Below the pieces are notes generated by a model that did no database searches, was not told the DNA's origin, and saw only the letters and a program-made list of their open reading frames with translations. A stretch of 64,000 nt of DNA from Spodoptera frugiperda (Eukaryota > Arthropoda > Insecta > Lepidoptera > Noctuidae), in contig NC_064231.1 of assembly GCF_023101765.2 (NCBI RefSeq), forward strand, positions 6,400,501-6,464,500, in the 5' to 3' direction. Below are positions 49,211 through 60,200 of this stretch, piece by piece. A program made the position numbers and the translations under genes. Every line of letters begins with the position of its first letter. Within the stretch, counting starts at the first letter, position 1.

Positions 49211-50686
49211 TCTATACATATAATAAAATCGTAGAAAAGTGCTGTCTGTACATTGAAAATAAAAATAAAAAAAATAGCAGGGGTTATTGTTATGTCGATG
49301 TCGAACCCAAAAATGTAATTAACTTTTTTTTTGTCTGTTTGTCTGTTTGTCTGTTTGTCTGTTTGTCTGTTCGTCTGTGCGCGCTAATCTCAGAACGGCT
49401 GATCCGAGTTGGATGCGGTTTTCACGAATATATTGTGGGATGCTTAAATTTACATTTAGTGTTTGTTTCATGTCAATCGGTTCATAAATAAAAAAGTTAT
49501 GTCAAATTAAAGAATCACGTCGAACATTCTATGCTTATACCATTAATCTCCGCAACTATTTGACGGATTTGGTTGAAATTTGGTACAGATATAGTTTAGA
49601 ACCTTAGAAAGGACATAGATATATTTTTATTTCAAAAATCAAAAAATAAATCAAAAAATAAAAATAAGAAATAAATTATTTATAAATAATTCTATGTCGA
49701 TCGTTACACGACTTTGGTTCATGTTATTGTTTTAATTCATCGAAAAAAAGTAAATAAATAGTAAAAAGGTATGAAAAAAATAATATCAATATAATAAAAC
49801 ATTTAGTACAAAGAAAATGCTCTAACGGAGTATAGATAATTCTATGTCGATCGTTACACGACTTCGGTTCATGTTATTGTTTTAATTCATCGAAAAAAGT
49901 AAATAAATAGTAAAAAGGTATGAAAAAAATAATATCAATATAATTAAACTTTTAGTACAAAGAAAATGCCCGAACGGAGTATAAATAAATAATCCAAGTT
50001 GTCTTTATCCTCGATAGATGGCGTTGGGATCGAAATAGATCGCGCTATGGTTTCGTTACATTCATTTGGTTGGGTATCGGCCGAGCGCTTCGGTACTATC
50101 GTAGAAAAAGTGTATTATCAGTCGTATGATTATTTGTCTGTAGTGGTCCTGCTGTTTCGTATATTCTAAATTGGTTTCGTTGTATTTGTCAATTAATAAG
50201 TTTATTTGTTGGGTTTTCCTGGTTTTTTGGTTAAACTATTTAACGTAGGTTTAGTTTGATATCGATTATTAGTAGTTACTGTAGTTAGTTTTTTTAATAA
50301 AATTGTAAGTCTAATTTATAAATTAATTAGATTAGATTTAAGTCGTTTCTTTTAAATTATTTAGTTTAAGCTTGGTTATTATAGCATAGAGGATAGGTTG
50401 TAATATAGTTTCTTTTTTAATTGTTATAAATTCGTAATTCGTAGCTTTCTTTAGTTTTAAGTTAGTTTAAGTCCGTTTTTAAACTATTTTTTCAATGCCC
50501 TAAGTGAGTATACATCTATTAAATTCAAACGCAGAGCTCATTATGTTTGTTTTTGAAGAGTTCCCTGGAATATCTTCCACATCTCATTTTTGAAGAGATC
50601 CCGCGAGATCGGGAACTATGTGGTTAAAACCAAAAATTTGCCGGAAGTCACTATTCCACGCGAACGAAGTCGCGGGCAAAAGCTAG
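49211..50686 (+). mobile_element. Non-autonomous Helitron
   Basis: The 5' end is TCTATACATATAATAAAATC, the typical TC start of lepidopteran Helitrons, preceded by host A. The 3' end is CGCGAACGAAGTCGCGGGC (a short CGCG/CGCG hairpin), then AAAAGCTAG followed by host T (50687). This gives A/T insertion and a CTAG terminus, with no target duplication needed. Length is 1,476 bp. It includes a TTTGTCTG microsatellite (about 49327-49372) and a 150-bp tandem duplication at 49691-49990. No Rep/helicase coding is visible, so movement would depend on an autonomous relative. Confidence 0.75.
49691..49990. repeat. 150-bp direct tandem repeat inside the Helitron
   Basis: Two adjacent copies begin TCTATGTCGATCGTTACACG at 49691 and 49841 (period 150) with only a few substitutions or indels between them. 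The second ends near 49990. Confidence 0.85.
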
Positions 50687-50863
50687 TGGCAAATAAAACT
50701 GATGACTGTAAATAGTAGAGGTAAAACAAAACGCTCTTTTAGAATATTCAAGTGATCGATTTCAAAGATAAACAAGTTGTTTTTATGTACTTACAACAAT
50801 TACGTAAACAGCGATGTGGGTTCTGCATTACAGATTTTCTTTGTAAATGTATTTATTACTAGC

Positions 50864-51120
50864 TGACCCGGCAAACGCTGTTTTGCCTTATACATTATTC
50901 CATCAGAAAATTAAAACAAAAAATTTAAGGGTGAACAACCCTGATTAGTTAGTGGTCCGGAAAATAGATAGTAGCTGATTCTCAGACCTGCTGATTACAC
51001 ATATACCTAAAATTTGTTAAAAATCGGTAAACCCTATTCGTAGGAGAACGGTAACTAACTTAGTGTCATGAAAATGTTTTATATTAGTTTTTACTATCCC
51101 AGTCCTAAGTATGATTTCGG
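50864..51120 (-). mobile_element. Interspersed repeat starting CTAGCTGACCCGGCAAACG
   Basis: This stretch begins with a sequence common to many insect repeats (recalled). On the minus strand it would end GCCGGGTCAGCTAG followed by T, which fits a Helitron-type or RTE-type 3' end. The far boundary is unclear. Confidence 0.4.
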
Positions 51121-51555
51121 AACATTAACCTGGTTGAATTCTGAGATCAAGTATAATATAAAAATACTTAATATTGTTGTACCTACAATGTAAATATTAT
51201 TATAACCAAGTAAAACTAGTTAGTACTAGTTCTAAACACAGTTTATTATAATGGTTGAGAATTTTCCCAGGGTAGTTGGTACCTAACACATTGTGTTTTA
51301 GAAAAATAAATTACCTGTAGTATCTAATTCTGAAAAAGAAGGTGTAGGTAACTATACGAAATTAAATGGCGAAAATTCCTATTAAGAATAAACAATTCAT
51401 ACATTTCATATTCTGTTTTGCGAAGTATCGGAATCGATATCGAGTCTCTATCAAATATTCAAGGAATCCTAAAATATTAAACTAAGCTGGCAGGTTAGGT
51501 ACACTGCGATTAACAATCAATTTTAGCTTCATTCTAACTTGGTTTGTTATCAAAG
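51121..51555. promoter_or_regulatory. 5' flank of the ionotropic receptor gene
   Basis: This is AT-rich sequence of about 435 bp between the repeat and the first ATG. It presumably holds the promoter and 5' UTR; no specific motif is called. Confidence 0.35.
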
Positions 51556-54500
51556 ATGTTACTCCCAAATATTACCTTTCCCTTAGAACTTCTTCTAAAC
51601 ACAATCATCACTCAATATATGGAATCAGCATACTGCGTCACCGTACTCTCAGATAAACCTCTGTCATTACCTTTCACAAATAGTTTCATATATTTGGTAC
51701 CCGATGAAGACAACTTAGTGGAACAGATATTTAACGTATCTGAAATGGGATGTTCCGATTACATAGTTTGTATGAGAGACCCTCAGAACTTTATGACTGC
51801 CTTTGAACGCGTCGTCCATATTGGAAACGTAAGAAGGAGTGACAGAAAAGTTATTATTCTACCTTATAATGAGGAATACAATGAAAACAGTGATGAAAAT
51901 CCACCGTCGTTGATATTTTCCATGAAAGGAAGCGAATATCTTGCAAATATGTTAATGGTTGTCAACCATAACAGCAACAACTCAGACTGCAAAGCATTCG
52001 ATTTGGTCACCCACCAGTTTGTAGGTCCTGATGATATGAGTAATCTCCCTATATACTTGGACCGTTGGGATTCTTGTACACAACAGTTTGAGAATGATGC
52101 GAACTTGTTTCCTCATGATATGACCAATTTATATGGGAAGACTGTGAAAGTGGCTTGCTTCACATACAAACCGTATGTGCTGTTAGACATTGATACTGCT
52201 ATCGAACCTTTGGGCAGAGATGGCGTGGAAATAAGAATCGTCGATGAATTTTGCAGGTGAGATATCATGATACACATTTTACCTTTTGCTGGTCAGGGTT
52301 TAACTGCTGATTCTTGTTGTTATAAATACAGGTGGCTAAATTGCACTGTCGAATTAGTCAGAGAAGATGTGGATCAGTGGGGAGAGATATATAAAAACGA
52401 ATCCGGTGGCGTTGGAGTTATTGGAAGCGTTGTAGAAGATCGTGCACATTTAGGAATTAGTGAGTATCAACCCAATGATTTAAAAGAGCTTGCATTCACA
52501 GGACAGAGTAGACACTAGATTCAGTAGAAAGTTTGTGCGGTATGCGATGATGTTGTATACAAAAGAATTCAATTAATTTTAATAAATTATTTCAGCTGCT
52601 CTTTATTCTTGGTATGAAGAATATCGAGTAATGGATTTTTCGGTAGCGGGAGTAAGGACTGCTATTACTTGTATAGCTCCAGCTCCTAGGTAAGGCCTTT
52701 ATATTACTTAATCATCTTCAATCTTATCAACAATTTTATGTTGGGTAAGGTGTTCTACTAATTCGTGTATGATTTGCAGATTATTATCAAGTTGGGAAAT
52801 GCCACTAATGCCATTTACTTGGTACATGTGGCTCGCTGTAGTTTTTACTTATTTCTATGCGTCAACAGGAATTTTGACGGCACAAGGATGTGATTCATCA
52901 TCTTATCCATTTTTAAATGCTTTTGGTATGATGATTGGACAAGTAAGTTTTGAAATATTTCTATCTAATTGAAGAAACTATACCTAGTTTTTGAAAGTCA
53001 TCTACATGCCGAGGAGCTAGCTTCAATCTGCCACCGAAGGGTGGGCAGTAGCAGTGGTGTTGCGGTCAAAAAGTGCAATCTAATAAGTATTAGAGGGAAG
53101 GGTCTCTCTATGGTGAAACCATTTTCAGCAGTGAATATCTTCTAGCTGATGATGTGGGTCAGGTATCTATTAAGACACGGGTAGGTAGCTGGTACATGCG
53201 TCTTTTCATAAGCAAATATATTTTACTTTGGTAACTATTTACCTACATTGTTTTTAGCTCATAGAGTCGTTAAAGATTCAAGTTACGACTTACAAAAAAC
53301 ATTTATAGATATAGGAAGGTTGCGAGTTCTTTCAGTCTCAATATGAAGGTAAACCTTCGTGGAAGATAAGAAGCGTCACTGGCTGGTTGTTGATAGCGGG
53401 GCTGATTCTGAGCAGTGCGTACGGGGCTGGTCTGGCGTCTACATTCACAGTTCCTAGATATGAGCCGTCTATTGATACGGTACAAGACATTGTCGACAGG
53501 AAAATGGAATGGGGAGCCACTCATGATGCCTGGATATTTTCTTTGACCCTGTCATCTGAGGTTGGTAATTAGGTAATCTAAAAAATAAATTGAAACAAAA
53601 ATTGAACAAATAATAGTTTATTATTTATTTTCAGCCGTTAGTAAAAGAGTTAGTGAAACAGTTTCGAATTTATTCATTTGATGAATTGAAACGTAAAAGT
53701 TTTACACGAAGCATGGCGTATAGCATAGAAAAGTTACCGGCAGGTAAGTAGGTACCTATACTTAGAAGATACAAATCACACAAATATTCGTCATATCTAT
53801 CCATATCTACTACATACTTGTTTATATAACTAAAACGTTCGTGTGTTACTATAAATTAATTATTATGTTCAGCTTACCCACGTAACTGTTTGACGAGGAA
53901 CTCGACTGGTTTCAAGCCATGCTAGAGGCTCATATACATGCAGCATTCCGCGACACACGACGCGGCGACTGTCACGTTGTTACTATCTATATTAGGCACA
54001 TTATATTTCAGGCAACTTCGCTATAGGCGAATACGTAACACAGGAAGCTATACTGGATATGATGTTGATGCTGGAAGACTTTTACTTCGAACAGTGCGTC
54101 GTGATGATGAGGAAGAGTTCTCCGTACACCGAGAAAGTGAGCCAGCTTGTCGGCCGATTACATCAGTCCGGACTTTTGCTAGCCTGGGAAACTCAGGTGA
54201 GATGAGATTGTGATTCAAAGAAATAGTTATTCATTGACTACCGAATCTATATCTCAAGTACCGTATAGGTAAATGTAATTTAGAATAGTTAAGGATCAAC
54301 TCCTTTTAAATCAAATTGTTTATTTGATTTTGCATATATCTACTTGTGTATAAAAGTTGCTAAATAAATAAAGAATTAAAAAAAGAAATTATTCGTCTGC
54401 GAAAAGTAAATGTAGCAGTAAAACACAATATTGGGTACTCGGAAGTGGACCGATAAAATCTATTCAACATAAAACTGGCTAGTTGACTTTAAAAAGCTAA

Positions 54501-56033
54501 TCTTTAGGAATACAATTACGATTCAATGTCTGTTAAGGAGTTACTAAGGAGTGGTTTAATTCCTTTTATTATAAGTACTTCTGTCGCAGGTCGCTCTGAA
54601 ACATTTGAATTACAAAGTTCAGGTTGAGGTGAGATTGTCAAGGAGCAAAAATGATGTGGGCACCACGAAGGCTTTAAATCTTGGAAATGTTATGGTATGT
54701 CTACGCCTATACAATTGCTAGGTAGGGGAAAGTGGGGTAAACGCGAACGCGGGGTAAACCCGAACCCAATAGTTTTAATATGTTAGAAAGATATAGCCGT
54801 ATATCACTCGCCGGTAACTCAAAGATCACGCCACCACCAGCGCCAGTCAACGAAACGGGAGACGCGGACGCACGTACTTTTCAAGGTATGTCAGTTTTAT
54901 TATTTTCAATGTTTTCGATGTAAATTTTTGATAAACTGAACTTAGTGTAGCTTTATTTCTATTGAGAATAGTTATTTAACTTTTACATAGTGGGAAACTT
55001 ACATACTAAACCATTCAAATGACAGTGACGCATTTGGTATAAGTTTTAGAACCTAATATATTTTTTCCATTTTATTTTTTTCGGCCGGGTGGGGTAAAGG
55101 CGAACGCTGCATGTCGGGTAATCTCGAACGTTCGGCATTACTCCTCTCTCCTTTTTTTGTTAGTTCCCTGTTCATATTTTTTTTCCAACTAGCCACTGGC
55201 AAATAGGGTATAGTGTTTTCCAGTCTATGTTGATTTCTTTGTGGCACTAAATTATGTTGTCGGGTGATTTTGATAATGCTAAACATCAAATAAATTGTTT
55301 CAGATGCCCCGTAATTATAAAAGAAAAACTGAAACTAAATACAGTTTAGAGGATCTCAAAAAGGCTATAGTCGATGTTCAAACCAAGAAACTCAGCATTT
55401 GCAGAGCAGTAAATACGTATAATGTTCAAAAACTACAATTTGCCTTAGTAATGTTAGTACGTGATTACCCCACTTGGTGTTCGGCTTTACCCGGCATCAG
55501 TTGGGTAAAACCGAACACTAAGGGTTTTGTTTTTCGGTCATTTTGTTATATTTTATTTAAAAAAATAATGATGTTGATTAGTAATACGTTAGCTAGATAA
55601 GTGAAGTTTATAATTTAATAATTAAAGAAACTCTGTGATTTGATTCCACTGTTTTATTTATATTTTCCCTTAAGTGTTCGTGTTTCCCCTCTTTCCCCTA
55701 TGTACCTATTTGTTCTAGGTACAATTCCATTTTGGGTTAAAAACTACCTACTGTATATTGTTAGAAAATTTGCTCGACCTGAGAACCTTCGAAATAATCT
55801 TTAGTTAAGATTAATGAAATGTCGGTAGATAAATGTTGAAGGCAAATCTTCCGCTAAAGATACCCATATGCCATGTACTTGCATTAAAGATTTGAAAGGT
55901 TAAAAGCATTTTTTGTTTTCAGGGAATCTTTATTGTCTACGCAATTGGACTTGTGGTTTCAATCGCGACGTTTTTGGGAGAATTATATGTTCACTATCAC
56001 AAACAAAAGAAAGAGCGCTTACATGTTGATTAA
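51556..56033 (+). CDS. Chemosensory ionotropic receptor (IR family)
   Basis: Nine exons (51556-52256, 52332-52459, 52596-52689, 52780-52942, 53336-53560, 53635-53743, 54012-54196, 54590-54694, 55923-56033) encode 606 aa, a usual IR length. All phases join. A divergent N-terminal part is followed by the S1 half-domain (KVACFTYKPYVLLDID, GVEIRIVDEFCRWLNC). M1 lies at about 322-343, a pore region at about 345-361 (YPFLNAFGMMIGQ) and M2 at about 376-397. SSAYGAGLASTFTVP stands where glutamate receptors have SYTANLAAFLT. S2 includes EWGATHDAWIF and FAIGEYVTQEA. M3 lies at about 570-592, with a short cytoplasmic tail. IRs are ligand-gated cation channels of sensory neurons. The M2-S2 stretch recalls the Ir21a-type antennal lineage, but I cannot fix the subfamily. 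Start taken at the first in-frame ATG. Likely polyA signal AATAAA at 56123-56128. Confidence 0.88.
53872..54010. mobile_element. Noctuid-type repeat fragment in IR intron 6
   Basis: It begins CAGCTTACCCACGTAACTG and continues with GAGGAACTCGACTGGTTTC and CGACACACGACGCGGCGACT, the order of a repeat frequent in noctuid genomes (recalled). It abuts the acceptor of exon 7 (54012), so its right end lies in or near the splice-acceptor tract. Confidence 0.5.
54725..55698 (+). mobile_element. Deleted pogo-like DNA transposon in the last IR intron
   Basis: TA dinucleotides flank the element (54723-54724 and 55699-55700). The termini are inverted: GGGGAAAGTGGGGTAAACGC at the left and, in complement, GGGGAAAGAGGGGAAACACG at the right. 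An internal frame from 55304 reads MPRNYKRKTETKYSLEDLKK and on to SICRAVNTYNV. This is the start of a pogo/Tigger-type transposase (psq-type helix-turn-helix), which then runs into unrelated sequence and stops, so most of the transposase has been deleted. GGGTAAA-N-CGAAC motifs recur near both ends. It is a non-autonomous, 974-bp Tc1/mariner-superfamily derivative. Confidence 0.85.
55304..55600 (+). pseudogene. Truncated pogo-like transposase N-terminus
   Basis: It starts at the ATG of MPRNYKRKTETKYS, the expected N-terminus of pogo-like transposases. The psq-type HTH begins (SLEDLKKAIVDVQTKKLSI, CRAVNTYNV) but is cut after about 46 residues. The remaining ~52 residues of open frame come from the 3' subterminal region. 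The DDE catalytic domain is absent. Confidence 0.8.
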
Positions 56034-57221
56034 ATTAATTAGATACTTAGAATTCGTTTTTTTTTTCAAATTTTTGTGAAGTAGAAATGTGCCTGTGAAC
56101 ATTTGGTAGGTATTGCTTAAAGAATAAAATAAATAAAAAAATCACGTTATTTTTATTTATTAACTACCTACTCACACTGACGCTTGAATACTAAATTTTA
56201 ATACCTATTTTTAAATCATCTAACATGTAACAAGTTTAAAATGTCTGAATTTTGCTTAATTAATATTATAGTCATTATTTTAATCAGTATCTTAATGGAT
56301 TTAATAGCGTGATTTTAACATTGAGTTTTAACTCAAATCTATCTCTGTTATTTCCTATGGAATTTATTAAATTGAAAGTCGTTGGACAGTACAAAGATAA
56401 AATACGAATTAAATAGGACCTTTTTTAAGTTAGGTATTATGGAAAATGACTGTCTGGTCATTCATCTGAAAAATCAAGAGATGCCATAAAAATTTATTTT
56501 TCTTAATTTTTTTTTTCGATACTTAAGCTTTCATTAATATTTTTTGATAAAATTGAACAGTATTTTTTATTTGCGTGATTGCAAACTTTTCAGAAATTAA
56601 TGAAAACTTTTTATTGTTAAACTGATAAAAATAAATGCGAATATAACAAAAACTCCAGTTACTACTACTCTAGGTAACTACAGGGTTTTTATACTTATTT
56701 TGTCAGAAGATAGACTGTATAATCGATCTCAAACTACAAATATATTTCTTAAAATATTTTATTAAATTATCTATTTAATTTATTTCCTTCACCGCCTTTT
56801 CTTTGGCCTGGAAGACTATGTAGCAGTAATGTAAAAGCAAAGAATTTATATACGTTTTTTATATAAAATTATTGTGTAATAGTTTGTTCTCAAAAGCCTT
56901 TGTTCCAACTGACAGTAATAATGACCATAGACCATAGTTGCTAGTCGAATCGAAACGGTTCAAGTCTATATTCGATTGAACAGTGCTATACTATTTTGTT
57001 TAGTCGATTTCAATTCCCCTCCCTACAGAGGGCGATCAACGAGCATGTGCGTCATCAACGATGTGTGGGTGCTGGCGCTGGCGGGAAAATCGATCGATAC
57101 AGCGATACTTGTTTTAGTTAGTTGTTGCGGCAGGTGGACGTGCAGTCGTGTGTCAATAATACATTTACGAAAATAATGTTAAGATAATATCAAGTGAATA
57201 AATTTTATTACAAAAGGAAAT
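56034..57221. promoter_or_regulatory. Spacer between the IR gene and the carboxypeptidase gene
   Basis: The IR 3' UTR is followed by AT-rich sequence. The last ~250 bp (about 56990-57180) are notably GC-richer, with GGGTGCTGGCGCTGGCGGG-like content, and probably form the carboxypeptidase promoter and 5' UTR. The 66-codon frame there has no family resemblance. Confidence 0.45.
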
Positions 57222-60200
57222 ATGGCTGCATATTTGTTCGTGTGCCTCGCTTTCATAATATGTACATCAGCGGAGTTTGTGTGGAGACACCATAATAATG
57301 AGCAACTACCCATGGTGCTTGAAGAAGTTCATGCAAAATGTCCCAATATAACGAGAGTTTATGCTTTGTCTGAACCATCAGTTTGTGGTGTTCCTTTGTA
57401 TGTGATAGAATTCGCTGACACTCCTGGATTCCATCAACCATGTAAGTAAAAAAATAAAAATTAAATAAACTTCCTGCTCGGACGTCAAATATTTTGCGAT
57501 ATACCTTCATTTGTTTGTTTTTAGATAAACCTGAGGTGAAATATGTTGGTAATATCCATGGAAACGAGGTATTGGGTCGTGAACTGCTTTTAGGACTCGC
57601 TCATTACCTCTGCGATCAGTACAATAGCCACGATCGCCGAATCCGTGCTCTTATACATTCCACACGGATCCACTTGTTACCATCCATGAATCCAGATGGC
57701 TGGCAATTATCCACCGCTACTGTAAGTCACCAAAAATATTAATATTAATACAATAAATTTTATACAACAATGTTTAAAAAATAATTAACAGTTTTTTTAT
57801 CTTTAAAAAAATTATTAACAATGTCGTATTATTTACAGGGAACATTAGATTACCTCATTGGCCGCACCAATAATCATTCAGTGGATTTAAATAGAAACTT
57901 CCCAGATCTGGATGCCATTACATTTGAGTTTGAACGCCAAGGCATCAATCATAATAACCATCTGTTGAAGGACTTGACCCGCCTTGCTGCACCGGTAAGA
58001 CTTTTATTTATATTTTCACTGTAACATATGCTTAGCAAATTGAGAAGGGCATATTTATAATTTTGGCAATGTTATTTAGAGTACTGAGTCATATTTTGTT
58101 TTCATTTTAGTTGGAACCGGAAACTCGGGCTGTTATGCGCTGGATCATGTCCATACCGTTTGTATTGAGCGCTGCAATGCATGGAGGTGACCTTGTAGCC
58201 AACTATCCCTATGATGAGAGCCGGAGTGGAGCTCCTGTTTCTGAATATTCGCCTAGCCCTGATGATGATACATTTAGGTAAAAAAGTATATAAAACTTTC
58301 CACATATGTGCTTTCCATTTTACTTATACAAATTATAGGGCAACACATTTATGATTACATACTTAGGTGCTACTCCTATTGAATTTTTTTTCGTAATATA
58401 CAGTGGAAAATAATATACACTGTTTAACAACAAAATGAAATAAATAAACTAAACTTTTTTAAAATCATGACTTATCTTGAAACACATTACTAGTTAATAA
58501 AACGTCAAAAAGAAAATGAATTTTAAGGAGGAAGTAAACTTTCTTTTAATTAAAACTACATTATTTACAACTAGGAAATACCATTAAAGGTGATGTTATA
58601 TTGTAGGGAGTTAGCTATAACATATGCGTCGGCCCACGCGGATATGGCTTCAGCTACACGTCGCGGCTGTCACACGACCAGCTCTGATGATTCCGCTACT
58701 TACAACTTCGGGAAACAAGGAGGTGTCACTAATGGAGCTGCTTGGTACAGTCTGAAAGGAGGTCAGTACTTAGTAGTTTATTGTTACTGTTAGCTAAAAA
58801 AACGTTAAATTTTACCTAGGTAAGCTATGCCTCGTCCTGCCATCTCTGGCCTGTGAAATCATTTAATCCTGCACTGATCTGTCGAAAGGGAAATGGATAG
58901 TACTTATTATTTTGATGGTTTAGAACTTTTCATCTGTTTCCTATTTAACTTATAAACTTTTTCGTCATTAGAGGTTTTATGAAGCTTTTTAAATACCACA
59001 TTCCTGTCACTGATTGTGTATTTAATTCCATCTAATTACTAAAATAACGAGCAGTAGACTACTTATATACTTAGGTAAGCTTATCTACCCAATAAATCGC
59101 GCATCATTCTTGTATAAATATAAATAGAAGAACATAACTTGCCTATATTCGATTCTATCACACATAATAATAGATTAACGTCGCGTTTTCGATGGCCTTC
59201 ATAAAACTGGAATTGATATACCTGGCTTAGTCTAGTTTAGGAAGCAAATGTCGTTCACTGACTGGACACTTCACCTATGTAAAAACAGATCCGTGTAACA
59301 ATATTCCCAATATTATATTTTTTATAACTTTATAAATAAGAAGTATGTAAGTGTAACTAGTTCGAATGTAGGCTGTACTGTAGTTGTCCCAGCGTTATAA
59401 TGAACGCGTAGTTTAAAATAAAAAGTATTTAAGATCTGGGGGCACGGCAGTGCCCCCGCCAAGTCGAGCAAAAAAAAAGCGGCACGGCCGTACCATCCTT
59501 TTCTCGAAGCAATTCGGGCCTTTTTCGACCCCCTATAATTCGGTTGTGGATAAAGCAAGAAACCTGAATCTTCAGTAACTAATCCGGCATTGTATAAACA
59601 CGGAATATTTAAAATTTCAGTCAATTTGAACCAGTAGTTTAAGAATGACAACTTGTTAAAGTTTCTAAATTTTGTCACTCACTGACTCACCGATCATCAA
59701 AAGTCCAAGGCACTTCTAGCAGACTTAGAAGCTTCATATTTGGAATACATATAGAGTTTAGTGTCTTAATCATGGGAAAACTTAAATATTTTGTAATTTC
59801 GGTCCAGTTTTCCAAATACACCAACTGCATCAATAACTTTGTAATCCCATATAAATATATGGGCAAAGTTATTTATGCAGTTGGTGGTTGGTGGTGGTTA
59901 TAAATTTAATAGGTGTAGATAGGTACCTACCATATGAGGCAAGGGAGGGGGTATAGGGTGGGTAAGGGTGTGTTTAGCCCATGAAACTGAACAACATTAT
60001 TACTTGTAAAAGAGGAAGACTACATATAAAAATAAGAAAATATCATAAGACCTTTAACAAAATTCGTTAGAAGTAGATGGTATCAAAAAGAAAGGCTCTA
60101 CAAAAGAAGTGAGATCCCATCAAAAACATCCTGTAAAAAATCCAAGTCTCGCAGCTCAGTCTTTCTACCGTCAAAAGTTGTGAGATCCATGTAATACCAA

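Noticed and set aside
59322..59678. 118-codon minus-strand frame
   Set aside because: It is contained in a repetitive element, with no known domain and no regulatory context.
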